From NCBI RefSeq assembly GCF_026672275.1, contig NZ_JANQCD010000013.1, positions 59,044 to 123,043 of the forward strand: a stretch of DNA of 64,000 bases, given 5' to 3'. The notes under the pieces were generated by a model. That model worked only from the letters and a program-made list of their open reading frames with translations. It had not been told where the DNA came from and did not search any database. A program made the translations under genes and the position numbers. The DNA is from Marinifilum sp. D737. GTDB lineage: Bacteria > Bacteroidota > Bacteroidia > Bacteroidales > Marinifilaceae. Below are positions 9,059 to 18,316 of this stretch, one piece after another (within the stretch, counting starts at the first letter, position 1; the number at the start of each line of letters is the position of its first letter).

Positions 9059-10204
9059 TTGGACTTTTACCTTAATAATCGGAATTGGAAATACCACTTT
9101 CTAATTGTTGCAGTTGTGATTGTGGCTGTGTCATTACTTTATACCAATAGTTTGGTGAATAAACTGGCACACGAAGAAGCAAAGAAAGTGGAGCTTTGGG
9201 CTATTGGATTAAAGAGTTTGGATACCAATCCAAACCAGGATGTTGACTTGATAAATAGGATAATGGAAGATAATGAGACCATTCCTATGATTTTAGCCGA
9301 TGAGAATGATAGTATAATTGCTCACAGGAATATTAATTTTCCAGAGAATCAAGAAGCGAAGGTACTATCAAGGGAGTTGATTAAAATGAAGAATGAGAAT
9401 CATACCATTACCATCGACTTGGTTAACAGCAAAAATTTCATTTATTACGATGATTCAAATATTCTAAAGCGCCTGGCCTGGTATCCATTCATTCAGTTGG
9501 GAGCGATTATTACTTTCATTATCATTGCATTTTTGGCTTTTTCATATTCAAAATCCGCAGAACAGAATCGTGTTTGGGTTGGGATGTCGAAGGAAACAGC
9601 TCACCAATTGGGTACACCAATTAGTTCTCTTATGGCCTGGATGGAATTGATGAAGTCGGGAAATCCAAGCCCAACAATGGTTGAAGAAATGTCGAAAGAT
9701 GTTACCAGGTTGGAAATAATTGCCGAAAGATTTTCGAAAATTGGCTCAAAACCGATTTTAAAACCCTATAATTTGAATGAAATTCTAGAAGTGAACATTG
9801 AATACTTGAAGAAAAGAACATCGGATAAAATAGAATTTATTTTTACCCATACTGATATAAAAAATGAATTTGTGCCATTAAACAAAGAGTTATTTTCCTG
9901 GGTGATAGAAAATTTGACAAAAAATGCAGTTGATGCCATGGAGGGAAGGGGAAAATTGCATTTTTCTTTAAGTGAAGGCAAAGAAAAAATTGTTTTGGAT
10001 ATCAAGGATACTGGGAAGGGAATCGTTAAAGGTCAATTTAAAACAGTATTTAAACCAGGTTATACATCTAAGAAAAGAGGTTGGGGCTTAGGTTTGTCGT
10101 TGGCCAAAAGAATTATAGAAAATTACCATAGTGGAAAAATTTTTATTGCCAGCTCTGAATTGGGAAAAGGCACGGTTTTTAGAATTATTTTGCCTCTAAA
10201 CTGA
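9059..10204 (+). CDS. Two-helix membrane sensor histidine kinase (orphan)
   Basis: A 381-residue sensor kinase. It has two membrane helices, about 14-33 (FLIVAVVIVAVSLLY) and about 143-165 (IITFIIIAFLAF), that flank a small periplasmic domain of about 110 residues. The phosphoacceptor is His182 in ETAHQLGTPISSL, a form common in Bacteroidota. The ATPase domain has NLTKNAVDAM, DIKDTGKGI and GWGLGLSLAKRI. There is no adjacent response regulator. The start is taken as TTG at 9059, because a TAA lies in frame at 9047 and no ATG precedes the first membrane helix. Confidence 0.87.
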   Translation: MDFYLNNRNWKYHFLIVAVVIVAVSLLYTNSLVNKLAHEEAKKVELWAIGLKSLDTNPNQDVDLINRIMEDNETIPMILADENDSIIAHRNINFPENQEAKVLSRELIKMKNENHTITIDLVNSKNFIYYDDSNILKRLAWYPFIQLGAIITFIIIAFLAFSYSKSAEQNRVWVGMSKETAHQLGTPISSLMAWMELMKSGNPSPTMVEEMSKDVTRLEIIAERFSKIGSKPILKPYNLNEILEVNIEYLKKRTSDKIEFIFTHTDIKNEFVPLNKELFSWVIENLTKNAVDAMEGRGKLHFSLSEGKEKIVLDIKDTGKGIVKGQFKTVFKPGYTSKKRGWGLGLSLAKRIIENYHSGKIFIASSELGKGTVFRIILPLN

Positions 10205-10234
10205 AAGTTCTGGTTTTCAAATCACCAGAAAAGT

Positions 10235-10265
10235 TTTGAAACCAAAAAAGAACTCCTTATTTTTG
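10235..10265 (+). promoter_or_regulatory. Promoter upstream of the DUF177-rpmF-fabH operon (distal)
   Basis: TTTG at 10235-10238, exactly 19 bases, then TATTTTTG at 10258-10265: an almost ideal Bacteroidota promoter. Transcripts would carry a leader of about 120 bases that starts with a small CCCG...CGGG hairpin. Confidence 0.7.
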
Positions 10266-10348
10266 CAGCCCGTTTTTAGGCGGGATTGCTTATTGAATGC
10301 TTATTTGGCATCAGTAATTGCTTGAAATTGACAAAAAAGATGTATTTT

Positions 10349-10383
10349 TTTGTGAATTCGTAAGATTAATTTTTATACTTTTG
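10349..10383 (+). promoter_or_regulatory. Promoter upstream of the DUF177 gene (proximal)
   Basis: TTTG at 10349-10352 and TACTTTTG at 10376-10383 are 23 bases apart, slightly longer than ideal. A transcript from here would begin only a few bases before the proposed TTG start at 10395, so that start may be nearly leaderless, or the TTG at 10404 may be used. Confidence 0.5.
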
Positions 10384-10394
10384 CAAAGTTTTAT

Positions 10395-10931
10395 TTGAAT
10401 ATTTTGGAATATCCAACAAAATATACGATTCCTTTTAGGGGCTTAAAGGATGGTTTACATGAATTTAATTTCAAGATAAACCAAGAATTCTTTGAGCATT
10501 TTCAAGAGGAAGATGTTTACCAGGGAGAAGCTGATGTAAAAATCACTTTCAATAAAAAAACTCTGGTAACCACTTTAAAGTTTGAAATAAAAGGAAAGTT
10601 AAACGTAGCCTGCGATAGGTGTTTGGAAGAGCTGGAGGTAGAAGTTGAGGGTGAAAATTCTCTACATTTGAAATTTGGTGAGGAACACGAAGAGTTGGCA
10701 GATGATGTAATTGTTCTTGCAGAATCGGAAAACGAGATCAATGTAGCACAATACATCTATGAGCTGTTTGAATTGAGCTTACCATTAAGCTTTGTTCACC
10801 CTGATGATGAAGAAGGAAACAGCACTTGTAATGAAAAAATGATTCAAAAATTGAATGACCTCTCGGTGAATGAGGAAGAGAAGATTGATCCGAGATGGAA
10901 TGATTTAAGAAAATTGATTGATAATAACTAG
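10395..10931 (+). CDS. DUF177 (YceD-like) protein preceding rpmF
   Basis: A 178-residue acidic cytoplasmic protein of the DUF177/YceD family. Its gene sits directly upstream of rpmF in most bacteria, and the family has been linked to 23S rRNA accumulation in plants and bacteria. Conserved features seen here are IPFRGLKDGLHEF near the N-terminus, a CxxC in ACDRCLEE, and an acidic C-terminal half. No ATG is available near the conserved start. TTG at 10395 is chosen, with TTG at 10404 as the alternative. The ribosomal L32 gene follows after 16 bases. Confidence 0.85.
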   Translation: MNILEYPTKYTIPFRGLKDGLHEFNFKINQEFFEHFQEEDVYQGEADVKITFNKKTLVTTLKFEIKGKLNVACDRCLEELEVEVEGENSLHLKFGEEHEELADDVIVLAESENEINVAQYIYELFELSLPLSFVHPDDEEGNSTCNEKMIQKLNDLSVNEEEKIDPRWNDLRKLIDNN

Positions 10932-10947
10932 TTAAATAGGTTGAAAA

Positions 10948-11133
10948 ATGGCACATCCAAAACACAGAACGTCGAAGCAGAGAAGAAATAAGAGAAGAAG
11001 TCATCTTAGAACAACTCCTGCTACTTTAGCATCTTGCTCAAATTGCGGAGCAACTGTTAAATATCACACTGTTTGCCCTGAGTGCGGTTATTACAGAGGC
11101 AAATTAGCTATTGAAAAAGAAGTTACAGCATAA
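10948..11133 (+). CDS. rpmF: 50S ribosomal protein L32
   Basis: A 61-residue basic protein of the large ribosomal subunit. The N-terminus MAHPKHRTSKQRRNKRRSH is diagnostic. The two CxxC pairs, CSNCG and CPECGYY, form the zinc-ribbon version of L32 and imply a zinc-dependent form. It is co-transcribed with the DUF177 gene. Confidence 0.97.
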   Translation: MAHPKHRTSKQRRNKRRSHLRTTPATLASCSNCGATVKYHTVCPECGYYRGKLAIEKEVTA

Positions 11134-11166
11134 CCTGAGTACAATTAATCAGGTTTGAAGCTATAT

Positions 11167-11202
11167 AAATTTGCTCCTCAGATTCATCTTAGGGGCAAAT
11201 TT
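11167..11202 (+). other. Long hairpin between rpmF and fabH
   Basis: AAATTTGCTCCT (11167-11178) pairs with AGGGGCAAATTT (11191-11202) over 12 bp with a single G-U pair and a 12-nt loop. There is no T tract, so it is not an ordinary terminator. In an mRNA that covers rpmF and fabH it would sit in the 213-base spacer where other bacteria often carry plsX, and it could act as a processing or stability element. Confidence 0.5.
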
Positions 11203-11346
11203 GCGTTATACATGATTGTTCTTGCTTTAGCCCAGCTTATTGATCTTAGAGGTGTGAGATTAACCTTTAAAATCGATGATTTGCTAGAGAAAAATCTGTA
11301 TACTTGTAAGCTGAATTATCTGATGAACACTAAGTAAGCTTAAACA

Positions 11347-12345
11347 ATGTCAAAAATTAATGCAGTTATAACAGGAGTTGGGGCTTATGTTCCCGACTAT
11401 ATCCTTACCAACGACGAATTAAGTACCATGGTTGACACTTCTGATGAGTGGATCATGACTCGCATTGGTATTAAAGAAAGAAGAATTCTAAAAGGTGAAG
11501 GACTTGGTTCTTCGGAATTAGGTGTGAAAGCTGTTAATCAGTTGCTGGAAAAAACAGGAACTTCTCCTGAAGAAGTTGACTTGGTGATTTGTGCAACCGT
11601 AACTCCTGACATGCAATTCCCTGCAACAGCAAACATTATTAGTGACAAGGCCGGAATTAACAACGCATTTAGTTTTGATTTGAATGCGGGTTGTTCAGGA
11701 TTTTTATTTGCATTGGCAACAGGTTCTAAATATATACAGTCTGGTATGTATAAGAAAGTTGTGATTGTTGGTGCAGAAAAAATGTCATCAATTGTTGATT
11801 ACACCGATCGTCAAACATGTCCAATTTTTGGTGATGGTTCGGCAGCAGTTATGTTAGAACCAACAACTGAGGAGGTAGGTGTAATGGATGAAATGTTACA
11901 CACGGCGGGTTTTGGTCGTAAGCATTTGCATCAAAAAGCTGGAGGTTCATGCAAACCAGCTTCTCACGAAACTGTTGATGCTCGCGAACACTTCATTTAC
12001 CAGGAAGGTAACCACGTATTCAAACATGCGGTTTCTAACATGGCTGATGTTTCAGTTGAAATGATGGAAAAACACAACATGACAGCTGATGATTTGGCTT
12101 GGTTGGTTCCACACCAGGCGAATAATCGTATTATCGAAGCTACAGCTAAAAGAATGGGCTTGGCTAAGGAAAAAGTGATGATTAACATCGAGAAATACGG
12201 TAATACAACCTCTGCTACCATTCCATTGTGTTTATGGGAGTGGGAAGATCAATTGAAAAAAGGAGATAATATTATTCTTTCAGGATTTGGTGCAGGTTTT
12301 ACCTGGGGATCTATTCTGTTGAAATGGGGTTACGATCCTAAATAG
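11347..12345 (+). CDS. fabH: Beta-ketoacyl-ACP synthase III
   Basis: A 332-residue cytoplasmic enzyme that starts fatty acid synthesis by condensing an acyl-CoA with malonyl-ACP. The full catalytic triad is visible: Cys116 in NAGCSGFLF, His256 in VPHQANNRI and Asn286 in [10 protein letters not shown]. Length and ends are normal. It lies after rpmF, as in many bacteria, but without plsX between them in this window. A strong terminator follows. Confidence 0.96.
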   Translation: MSKINAVITGVGAYVPDYILTNDELSTMVDTSDEWIMTRIGIKERRILKGEGLGSSELGVKAVNQLLEKTGTSPEEVDLVICATVTPDMQFPATANIISDKAGINNAFSFDLNAGCSGFLFALATGSKYIQSGMYKKVVIVGAEKMSSIVDYTDRQTCPIFGDGSAAVMLEPTTEEVGVMDEMLHTAGFGRKHLHQKAGGSCKPASHETVDAREHFIYQEGNHVFKHAVSNMADVSVEMMEKHNMTADDLAWLVPHQANNRIIEATAKRMGLAKEKVMINIEKYGNTTSATIPLCLWEWEDQLKKGDNIILSGFGAGFTWGSILLKWGYDPK

Positions 12346-12371
12346 AATTTTATTACCACAAAGATATTATG

Positions 12372-12399
12372 AAGGCTTCCATTTGGAAGCCTTTTTTTG
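12372..12399 (+). terminator. Intrinsic terminator of fabH operon
   Basis: A perfect 9-bp stem AAGGCTTCC (12372-12380) / GGAAGCCTT (12385-12393) with an ATTT loop and a T run. Confidence 0.93.
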
Positions 12400-12442
12400 T
12401 TTTGAAACTTGACATAGAAGTGGGATTTCTGCCTCAATTTTT

Positions 12443-12450
12443 TATATTTG
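12443..12450 (+). promoter_or_regulatory. -7 element upstream of the bactofilin gene
   Basis: TATATTTG matches TAnnTTTG, but no TTTG stands at the right -33 distance. The leader to the ATG at 12628 would be about 170 bases. The 282-base gap from fabH otherwise holds only the fabH terminator. Confidence 0.4.
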
Positions 12451-12627
12451 TATGGTCCGCGAACATGGGTGCTGTAGATTGGAATAATAAAAGAGAATGT
12501 TCGTATACTTTTTTTAGAAATATTGAGTTGATATAGATGTCAATTCGGGGCAATAAAAGAGGTGAATACTAGACTAATATTCTATGAATTTCCAATTGCA
12601 CTTGTCCACATCAATAAGATTTCAAAC

Positions 12628-13020
12628 ATGTTTAGTAAAAAAAATAAAATGAGCAGAAACAACGACGTACAACCAACCGCAGTAAACCTTATTTGTGATG
12701 GAACATCAATTAAAGGAGATGTTCAAGCATCAAGAGATATCCGTATTGATGGATATTTAAATGGGAAAATGCAGGTAAACGGAAAGGTAGTTGTAGGAAA
12801 TACAGGTAAAATCGAGGGAGATATTAATTGTAAAACAATTGATGTTTCAGGTAGAGTAGAAGGTAATATTGTTGCTTCAGAAATGGTGAATCTGAAATCA
12901 ACAGCATTAATATTAGGAAATATTGCAACAGATAAGATTTCTGTTGAGCCTGGTGCTAAGTTTACCGGATCTTGTAAAATGGGTGAAGCAGCACCTGCCA
13001 AGGATGAAAAGAAAAAATAA
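12628..13020 (+). CDS. Bactofilin (polymer-forming cytoskeletal protein)
   Basis: A 130-residue protein of the bactofilin family, which polymerises into nucleotide-independent filaments at the inner membrane and scaffolds cell-shape or envelope enzymes. The core (about 25-115) is a right-handed beta-helix of short repeats rich in G, V and I, for example GDVQASRDIRIDGYLNG and VSGRVEGNIVASE. The tail is charged and low-complexity (AAPAKDEKKK). The ATG at 12628 is preferred over an upstream GTG at 12562 because the extension shows no family features. Its end overlaps the AtpZ-like gene by 17 bases, so it is tied to the ATP-synthase operon. Confidence 0.88.
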   Translation: MFSKKNKMSRNNDVQPTAVNLICDGTSIKGDVQASRDIRIDGYLNGKMQVNGKVVVGNTGKIEGDINCKTIDVSGRVEGNIVASEMVNLKSTALILGNIATDKISVEPGAKFTGSCKMGEAAPAKDEKKK

Positions 13021-13240
13021 TCCTGAAAAGGATAATAAAAGAAAACAGCTAAGTGGAGTTATTAAATACTCCGGCTTGGCTTTTCAAATGATTGTGGTAA
13101 TTCTGGTGGTTTTATACGGAGGTATGAAACTGGATGAATCCCTACAAAAAGAATTTCCCTTATTTACCGTTATAGGAGCATTTTTAGGCGTGATACTGTC
13201 TCTCTATTTCGCTTTGAAAGATTTTATGAAAATGAAGTAA
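13004..13240 (+). CDS. AtpZ/AtpI-like small membrane protein
   Basis: A 78-residue protein with a lysine-rich N-terminus and two membrane helices (AFQMIVVILVVLYGGMKLDE and FTVIGAFLGVILSLYFALKD). It matches the small F0F1-ATPase gene 1 (AtpZ) family that precedes many atp operons and is thought to help Mg/Ca uptake or c-ring assembly. The ATG at 13004 overlaps the end of the bactofilin gene by 17 bases, so the two are translationally coupled. Confidence 0.85.
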   Translation: MKRKNNPEKDNKRKQLSGVIKYSGLAFQMIVVILVVLYGGMKLDESLQKEFPLFTVIGAFLGVILSLYFALKDFMKMK

Positions 13241-13247
13241 AAGATTT

Positions 13248-13640
13248 ATGGAAAAAAAATACAAATCGTATATTCTAAGACTAGGTTTAATATCAGTTTT
13301 TTTACTAGTTGGGTCGAGTGCATTGTTCCTAACAGTTCTAAAACCATGGTTTAACTATATTTTTCCTTTTGTGATTTTGTACTTTTTTCTATTCAATTCC
13401 TTTCAACATTTCAAATTGTTAAAATTATCCAAGGGTGATCCCCGAGTTTTCCATACAAATTATATGGCATGGTTTGGGGTAAAATTATTTCTTAACCTAA
13501 GTTTTGTAATCGTTTACGTTTTGCTGAACAGGGCGCAGGCATTGAATTTCGTACTTTTCTTTGCCTTTTGTTATGTGGTGTATACCACCTTTGAAGTAAT
13601 CGCGCTATCTAAGACTTTAAGGTCGGGAAATATTAAATAA
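13248..13640 (+). CDS. Four-helix membrane protein of the atp operon (AtpI-like)
   Basis: A 130-residue integral membrane protein with about four hydrophobic helices and few charged loops. It starts 7 bases after the AtpZ-like gene and precedes atpB. Proteins of this size in this position are common in Bacteroidota and are probably the counterpart of ATP synthase subunit I, which assists c-ring assembly. The sequence itself is too diverged to assign by motif, so the role is inferred from place and topology. Confidence 0.7.
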   Translation: MEKKYKSYILRLGLISVFLLVGSSALFLTVLKPWFNYIFPFVILYFFLFNSFQHFKLLKLSKGDPRVFHTNYMAWFGVKLFLNLSFVIVYVLLNRAQALNFVLFFAFCYVVYTTFEVIALSKTLRSGNIK

Positions 13641-13651
13641 GCTAAAAAAGT

Positions 13652-13680
13652 TTTGTGGAGAACTTTTTTTATTAAATTTG
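13652..13680 (+). promoter_or_regulatory. Promoter of atpBEFHAG
   Basis: TTTG at 13652-13655 and TAAATTTG at 13673-13680 are 17 bases apart. A second TAAATTTG lies at 13740-13747 within ATTTTAAATTTG, and the same 12-mer occurs in front of atpD at 37755-37766. Confidence 0.55.
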
Positions 13681-13767
13681 AGGGACCAAAAAAATAAGAG
13701 AAAAATTTTCTCAAGTTACATTATAATTTATCCTTATTTTAAATTTGGAACGAAGTAAAAAATTATT

Positions 13768-13803
13768 GGAATTATAAACATGGGGGATTTCCCTAATAAT
13801 TCC
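13768..13803 (+). other. Hairpin in the atpB leader
   Basis: GGAATTAT (13768-13775) pairs with ATAATTCC (13796-13803), and the loop contains a further GGG/CCC pairing. It lies in the long atpB leader with no T tract after it, so a regulatory or stabilising role is possible but unproven. Confidence 0.4.
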
Positions 13804-13863
13804 ATTTTAAATCTCTTTTGATAGATTTCGAAAGACAAAACATTAAAGCAAGTCATTCTACGT

Positions 13864-14946
13864 ATGAAAAGTATTCATAGATTTCTACTAATCGTCTTCT
13901 TTATTGCCAGCGCAGTTACTGTATTTGCATCTGATGAACATGACCAACATGCTCACCAAGATACTCATAAAAAGGAAAAATTCGAACCTGGTAACTTTAT
14001 CATGGATCATATTGCCGATGCTTACGATTGGCATATCTTAAGCTATAAAGACAAGCATGTTTCGGTTCCTCTTCCAGTGATTGTGATATCGGAGCAATCA
14101 GGTTTTCACATGTTCATGTCGAGTAAGTTCCATCATGGTCATGATGCTTACAAAGGATTTTACATTGCACAAGAAGGTGATTTTCGAGGGAAGGTTGTTG
14201 AAAAAATAGCAGGGAAAGAAGTTCGTCCTTTTGATATTTCAATGACCAAGAATGTGGTTGCCATGCTTATTAGTATGATTTTCCTGATGTGGATTTTCAT
14301 ATCGGTTGCAAAAGCATATACTCGCAGAAAAGGACAAGCTCCTAAAGGTATGCAGTCATTAATGGAGCCACTAATTTTATTTGTGCGCGATGAGATTGCC
14401 AAGCCTGCAATTGGAGAAAAGAAATACGAAAAGTACATGCCATTCCTTTTAACCATTTTCTTCTTTATATGGTTGAACAATTTAATGGGCTTGGTTCCAT
14501 TAATTCCGGGTGGTGCGAACGTAACAGGGAATATTACCATCACAATGGTTTTGGCTCTGTTTACATTTATTATCACTACAGTAAATGGTAATAAAAATTA
14601 CTGGGTTCACATTTTTAATACGCCAGGAGTACCTTGGTGGTTGAAATTTCCTGTACCATTGATGCCACTGGTTGAGCTGATGGGTGTTTTCACAAAACCA
14701 TTTGTATTGATGGTCCGTTTGTTTGCAAACATCACAGCAGGTCACATGATTGTATTGGCATTTGTAAGTTTGATTTTCATCTTCGGACAAATTAGCCCAA
14801 TGTTAGGATACGGAACGTCGGTTATCTCTGTATTGTTTGTGATTTTTATGGATATGTTGGAGTTACTTGTAGCATTAATCCAGGCATATGTATTTACGCT
14901 TCTTTCTGCGCTTTACTTTGGTATGGCTACAGAAGAGCATCATTAA
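13864..14946 (+). CDS. atpB: ATP synthase F0 subunit a
   Basis: A 360-residue membrane subunit that forms the proton half-channels next to the c-ring. The essential arginine is Arg285 in LMVRLFANITAGH. The N-terminus carries a cleavable-looking signal sequence followed by a His-rich segment (DEHDQHAHQDTHKK) and a periplasmic region of about 100 residues before the first channel helix. This extension is typical of Bacteroidota subunit a and makes the protein longer than the roughly 270 residues of E. coli. Confidence 0.96.
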   Translation: MKSIHRFLLIVFFIASAVTVFASDEHDQHAHQDTHKKEKFEPGNFIMDHIADAYDWHILSYKDKHVSVPLPVIVISEQSGFHMFMSSKFHHGHDAYKGFYIAQEGDFRGKVVEKIAGKEVRPFDISMTKNVVAMLISMIFLMWIFISVAKAYTRRKGQAPKGMQSLMEPLILFVRDEIAKPAIGEKKYEKYMPFLLTIFFFIWLNNLMGLVPLIPGGANVTGNITITMVLALFTFIITTVNGNKNYWVHIFNTPGVPWWLKFPVPLMPLVELMGVFTKPFVLMVRLFANITAGHMIVLAFVSLIFIFGQISPMLGYGTSVISVLFVIFMDMLELLVALIQAYVFTLLSALYFGMATEEHH

Positions 14947-14996
14947 GAATTTTCAACTCCTTAAATGGAGCTATTTTATAGTTTTTTAATCATTAA

Positions 14997-15266
<270 letters not shown>

Positions 15267-15373
15267 CACTGGTACGAAATTAAATTGATTCGTATTGGTG
15301 TTATGCCGATGTATACGTAGTTGGCATTTGAAACAAATGCTTTACGAAGTAACGATCGGTGTAATAGCATTAT

Positions 15374-15414
15374 CCACAATTTGCCAAAAAGGGATTGCCT
15401 GAGGCAAATTGTGG
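15374..15414 (+). other. Intercistronic hairpin between atpE and atpF
   Basis: A perfect 12-bp stem CCACAATTTGCC (15374-15385) / GGCAAATTGTGG (15403-15414) with a 17-nt loop. An internal TTGCC (15395-15399) could compete for GGCAA (15403-15407). It is not followed by a T run, so it is not a typical terminator. It lies after the gene that must be made in the greatest amount and before atpF. Confidence 0.7.
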
Positions 15415-15463
15415 TAACAATTGATTATTAAAATCCACCGAAAGGTGAAAAAAAAAGAATAAT

Positions 15464-15958
15464 ATGGGCTTGGTAACACCTGAATTAGGAACTTTTATAT
15501 GGATGTTTTTGGCTTTTGCCATCGTACTTTTAATCCTTAAAAAGTTTGCCTGGAAACCGATATTGAATGCCTTGAAAGAGCGTGAAGAGTCGATTGAAGA
15601 CGCATTACGTTCTGCCGATCGTGCCAAAGAAGAAATGGCTGAATTGCAAGCCGACAACGAAAGAATTCTTCAGGAGGCTAGAAAAGAGCGTGAAGCAATG
15701 CTTAAAGAGGCAAAAGAAATGAGTTCTAAGATCGTGAATGAAGCGAAGCAAAAAGCTACTCAGGAAGCGGATAAGCTGGTTGAATCAGCAAGAGCGAATA
15801 TTGAGAGTGAAAAATCTGCTGCATTAAACGAAATTAAAGCTCAGGTAGCTAATCTTTCAGTTGAAATCGCTGAGAAAGTTCTTCGTCAGCAGTTTGCCGA
15901 AGATCAGCAACAAAAAGATTACTTCAAGAAGTTAATGGACGAAGTAAAGCTTAATTAG
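15464..15958 (+). CDS. atpF: ATP synthase F0 subunit b
   Basis: A 164-residue peripheral-stalk subunit. One N-terminal membrane helix (TFIWMFLAFAIVLLILKKF) is followed by a long charged coiled coil with many Ala, Glu, Lys and Arg residues (for example EEMAELQADNERILQEARK) that reaches subunit delta. Length is normal. An 18-bp palindrome lies just after the stop. Confidence 0.96.
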   Translation: MGLVTPELGTFIWMFLAFAIVLLILKKFAWKPILNALKEREESIEDALRSADRAKEEMAELQADNERILQEARKEREAMLKEAKEMSSKIVNEAKQKATQEADKLVESARANIESEKSAALNEIKAQVANLSVEIAEKVLRQQFAEDQQQKDYFKKLMDEVKLN

Positions 15959-15960
15959 TA

Positions 15961-15978
15961 TCCCGATAGTTATCGGGA
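15961..15978. repeat. Near-perfect palindrome TCCCGATAGTTATCGGGA, copy 2
   Basis: Differs from the copy at 5961-5978 at one base and shares the flanks TTAGTA before and GAGA after. It fills part of the atpF-atpH spacer. Confidence 0.7.
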
Positions 15979-16026
15979 GAGTTAATGAGATAGTAATTCT
16001 CTCATCTCTTATCTAATAAAAAAAAC

Positions 16027-16575
16027 ATGAACGAAAGTAAAATCTCGGTTCGATATGCCAAAGCTCTTTTCGAATTAGGAAAAGAGAAGAATATGATCGA
16101 AACTTTTATATCAGACATTAAAATTATCGATGATCTGGTTAAGGAAAGTTCTGATTTTTGGTTGATGATTGAAAGTCCGGTGGTGAAAACTCATCAGAAA
16201 AGGGAGACAGTGAAGCAGATATTTACTGGTAATATTAATGCGATGACATTGAATTTCCTTGATTTGGTTCTACAAAACAGAAGAGAAATCTACATCAAAG
16301 ATATTTCCAGAAACTTCTTGGCTCTTTGTAGAAAAGATATGGGAATATTATCGGCAACTCTTACATCAGCAACTAAAGTTGAAGATGCAAGCAAGCAGAA
16401 AATGTCTGATCTTCTTGAAAAATCTTTTAATTCCAAGATAGAATTAACAGAAGTGATCGATGAGGATATCATTGGTGGTTTTGTAATTCGTGTTGAAGAT
16501 CAACAATTAGATGCTTCAGTTGCTAGTCAATTGAAGCAAATCAAACGAGAATTACTAACGAACAGAATTAGCTAA
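16027..16575 (+). CDS. atpH: ATP synthase F1 subunit delta
   Basis: A 182-residue subunit that links the F1 head to the b stalk. The N-terminal helical domain begins SVRYAKALFELGKEKN, as in other delta/OSCP subunits. The C-terminal part contains IGGFVIRVEDQQLDASVASQLKQI, the conserved family signature. It lies in the expected place between atpF and atpA. Confidence 0.95.
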   Translation: MNESKISVRYAKALFELGKEKNMIETFISDIKIIDDLVKESSDFWLMIESPVVKTHQKRETVKQIFTGNINAMTLNFLDLVLQNRREIYIKDISRNFLALCRKDMGILSATLTSATKVEDASKQKMSDLLEKSFNSKIELTEVIDEDIIGGFVIRVEDQQLDASVASQLKQIKRELLTNRIS

Positions 16576-16635
16576 AGGTATAACCAATAGCTAATAGCTT
16601 ATTCAGAATATAAATCAGTCTAATAAGAATTAAAT

Positions 16636-18237
16636 ATGGCTAGTATTAAACCTGCAGAAGTTTCGGAAATTCTAAAGCAGCAATTAGAAGGATTAAAAAC
16701 CGAAGCAGAACTGGAAGAAGTCGGAACCGTATTGCAAGTAGGTGATGGTATCGCTCGCATTTACGGATTGTCGAATGTAGAATCAAATGAGTTGATCGAA
16801 TTCCAAAATGGAGTATTGGGTATTGTTTTGAACTTGGAGGAAGACAATGTCGGCGCAGTGCTTTTGGGTGAAACACGAGGTATTAAAGAAGGTGACGTGG
16901 TAAAACGTACCAAGCGTATTGCCTCAATCAATGTTGGTGAAGGCATGTTGGGACGTGTTATCAATACCATTGGTGAACCGATTGATGGCAAAGGTGAAAT
17001 TACAGGAACTACTTACGAAATGCCATTGGAGCGTAAAGCACCAGGGGTAATCTATCGTCAGCCAGTAAACGAGCCGCTGCAAACAGGTTTGAAAGCAATT
17101 GATGCCATGATTCCAATTGGACGTGGACAGCGTGAGTTAATCATTGGTGACCGTCAGACAGGTAAAACTGCTATTGCAATTGACACCATTATTAATCAGA
17201 AAGAATTTTACGACAAAGGTGAGCCTGTTTACTGTATTTATGTGGCAATAGGACAGAAAGGTTCAACCGTTGCGAATATTGCCAGAACTCTGGAAGAAAA
17301 TGGAGCTATGGCTTATACAACAATTGTATCTGCAACCGCATCAGATCCGGCTGCACTACAATTCTACGCACCATTTGCGGGTGCATCTATTGGTGAGTTC
17401 TTCCGTGATACAGGTCGTCCTGCATTAATTATTTATGATGATCTATCGAAGCAGGCAGTATCATATCGTGAGGTATCATTATTGCTTCGCCGTCCACCGG
17501 GACGTGAGGCTTATCCAGGAGACGTATTCTATCTTCACTCAAGATTATTAGAGCGTGCCGCTAAGGTGATTAACTCCGATGAAATTGCACGTCAAATGAA
17601 CGATCTTCCTGAGAGTTTGAAGAATGCCAAGGATGAAAATGGAGAATCAATCATTAAAGGTGGTGGTTCGTTAACTGCACTTCCAATTATTGAAACTCAG
17701 GCGGGTGACGTATCTGCATATATCCCAACCAACGTAATTTCGATTACTGATGGTCAGATCTTCCTGGAATCAGATTTATTTAATGCTGGTATTCGTCCTG
17801 CAATTAACGTAGGTATCTCGGTATCTCGTGTGGGTGGTAATGCTCAGATTAAATCAATGAAGAAGGTTGCTGGTACCTTGAAACTTGACCAGGCACAGTA
17901 TCGTGAATTGGAGGCATTTGCCAAGTTCGGTTCTGATATGGATGTGGCAACACTTGCTGTATTGAATAAAGGAGCTAAGAACGTTGAGATCTTGAAACAA
18001 GGTCAATATTCACCATTTACAGTAGATAAGCAGGTTGCTATTCTATACTGTGGTACTCAAGGATTATTGAGAAATGTTCCTACTGATAAAGTGAAAGAAT
18101 TCGAGCATGACTTCCTTCAGTTCATGGAATTAAAGCATAAAGATGTAATGAACGAACTTGGATCAGGAAAATATACCAAGGAAGCACAGGATATCATGCG
18201 CAAAGTAGCTGAAGAAGTAGCTGCAAAGTATAAATAA
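16636..18237 (+). CDS. atpA: ATP synthase F1 subunit alpha
   Basis: A 533-residue regulatory nucleotide-binding subunit of the F1 hexamer. The P-loop GDRQTGKTA is at about 171-179, and the family signature region includes [17 protein letters not shown]. It has the N-terminal beta-barrel, the central ATPase fold and the C-terminal helical domain in the usual order and length. The spacer to atpG is AT-rich and forms inverted repeats. Confidence 0.97.
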   Translation: MASIKPAEVSEILKQQLEGLKTEAELEEVGTVLQVGDGIARIYGLSNVESNELIEFQNGVLGIVLNLEEDNVGAVLLGETRGIKEGDVVKRTKRIASINVGEGMLGRVINTIGEPIDGKGEITGTTYEMPLERKAPGVIYRQPVNEPLQTGLKAIDAMIPIGRGQRELIIGDRQTGKTAIAIDTIINQKEFYDKGEPVYCIYVAIGQKGSTVANIARTLEENGAMAYTTIVSATASDPAALQFYAPFAGASIGEFFRDTGRPALIIYDDLSKQAVSYREVSLLLRRPPGREAYPGDVFYLHSRLLERAAKVINSDEIARQMNDLPESLKNAKDENGESIIKGGGSLTALPIIETQAGDVSAYIPTNVISITDGQIFLESDLFNAGIRPAINVGISVSRVGGNAQIKSMKKVAGTLKLDQAQYRELEAFAKFGSDMDVATLAVLNKGAKNVEILKQGQYSPFTVDKQVAILYCGTQGLLRNVPTDKVKEFEHDFLQFMELKHKDVMNELGSGKYTKEAQDIMRKVAEEVAAKYK

Positions 18238-18316
18238 TTATCAATTAACAATTACCAATTAGTAGTGAAAATGGCTTTATTACTAATTGTTAATTACTAA
18301 TTACTAATTGAATCAA
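18238..18316. repeat. AT-rich inverted and tandem short repeats between atpA and atpG
   Basis: The spacer is built from CAATTAA, CAATTAC and CAATTAG-like units on the left and their complements (CTAATTGTTAATTAC) on the right, so it can fold back on itself. Similar low-complexity text lies at 39318-39388 (atpD-atpC) and 54837-54946. Confidence 0.6.

Noticed and set aside
11155..11337. A 60-codon frame between rpmF and fabH
   Set aside because: It begins with TTG, covers a strong hairpin, and shows no family features.
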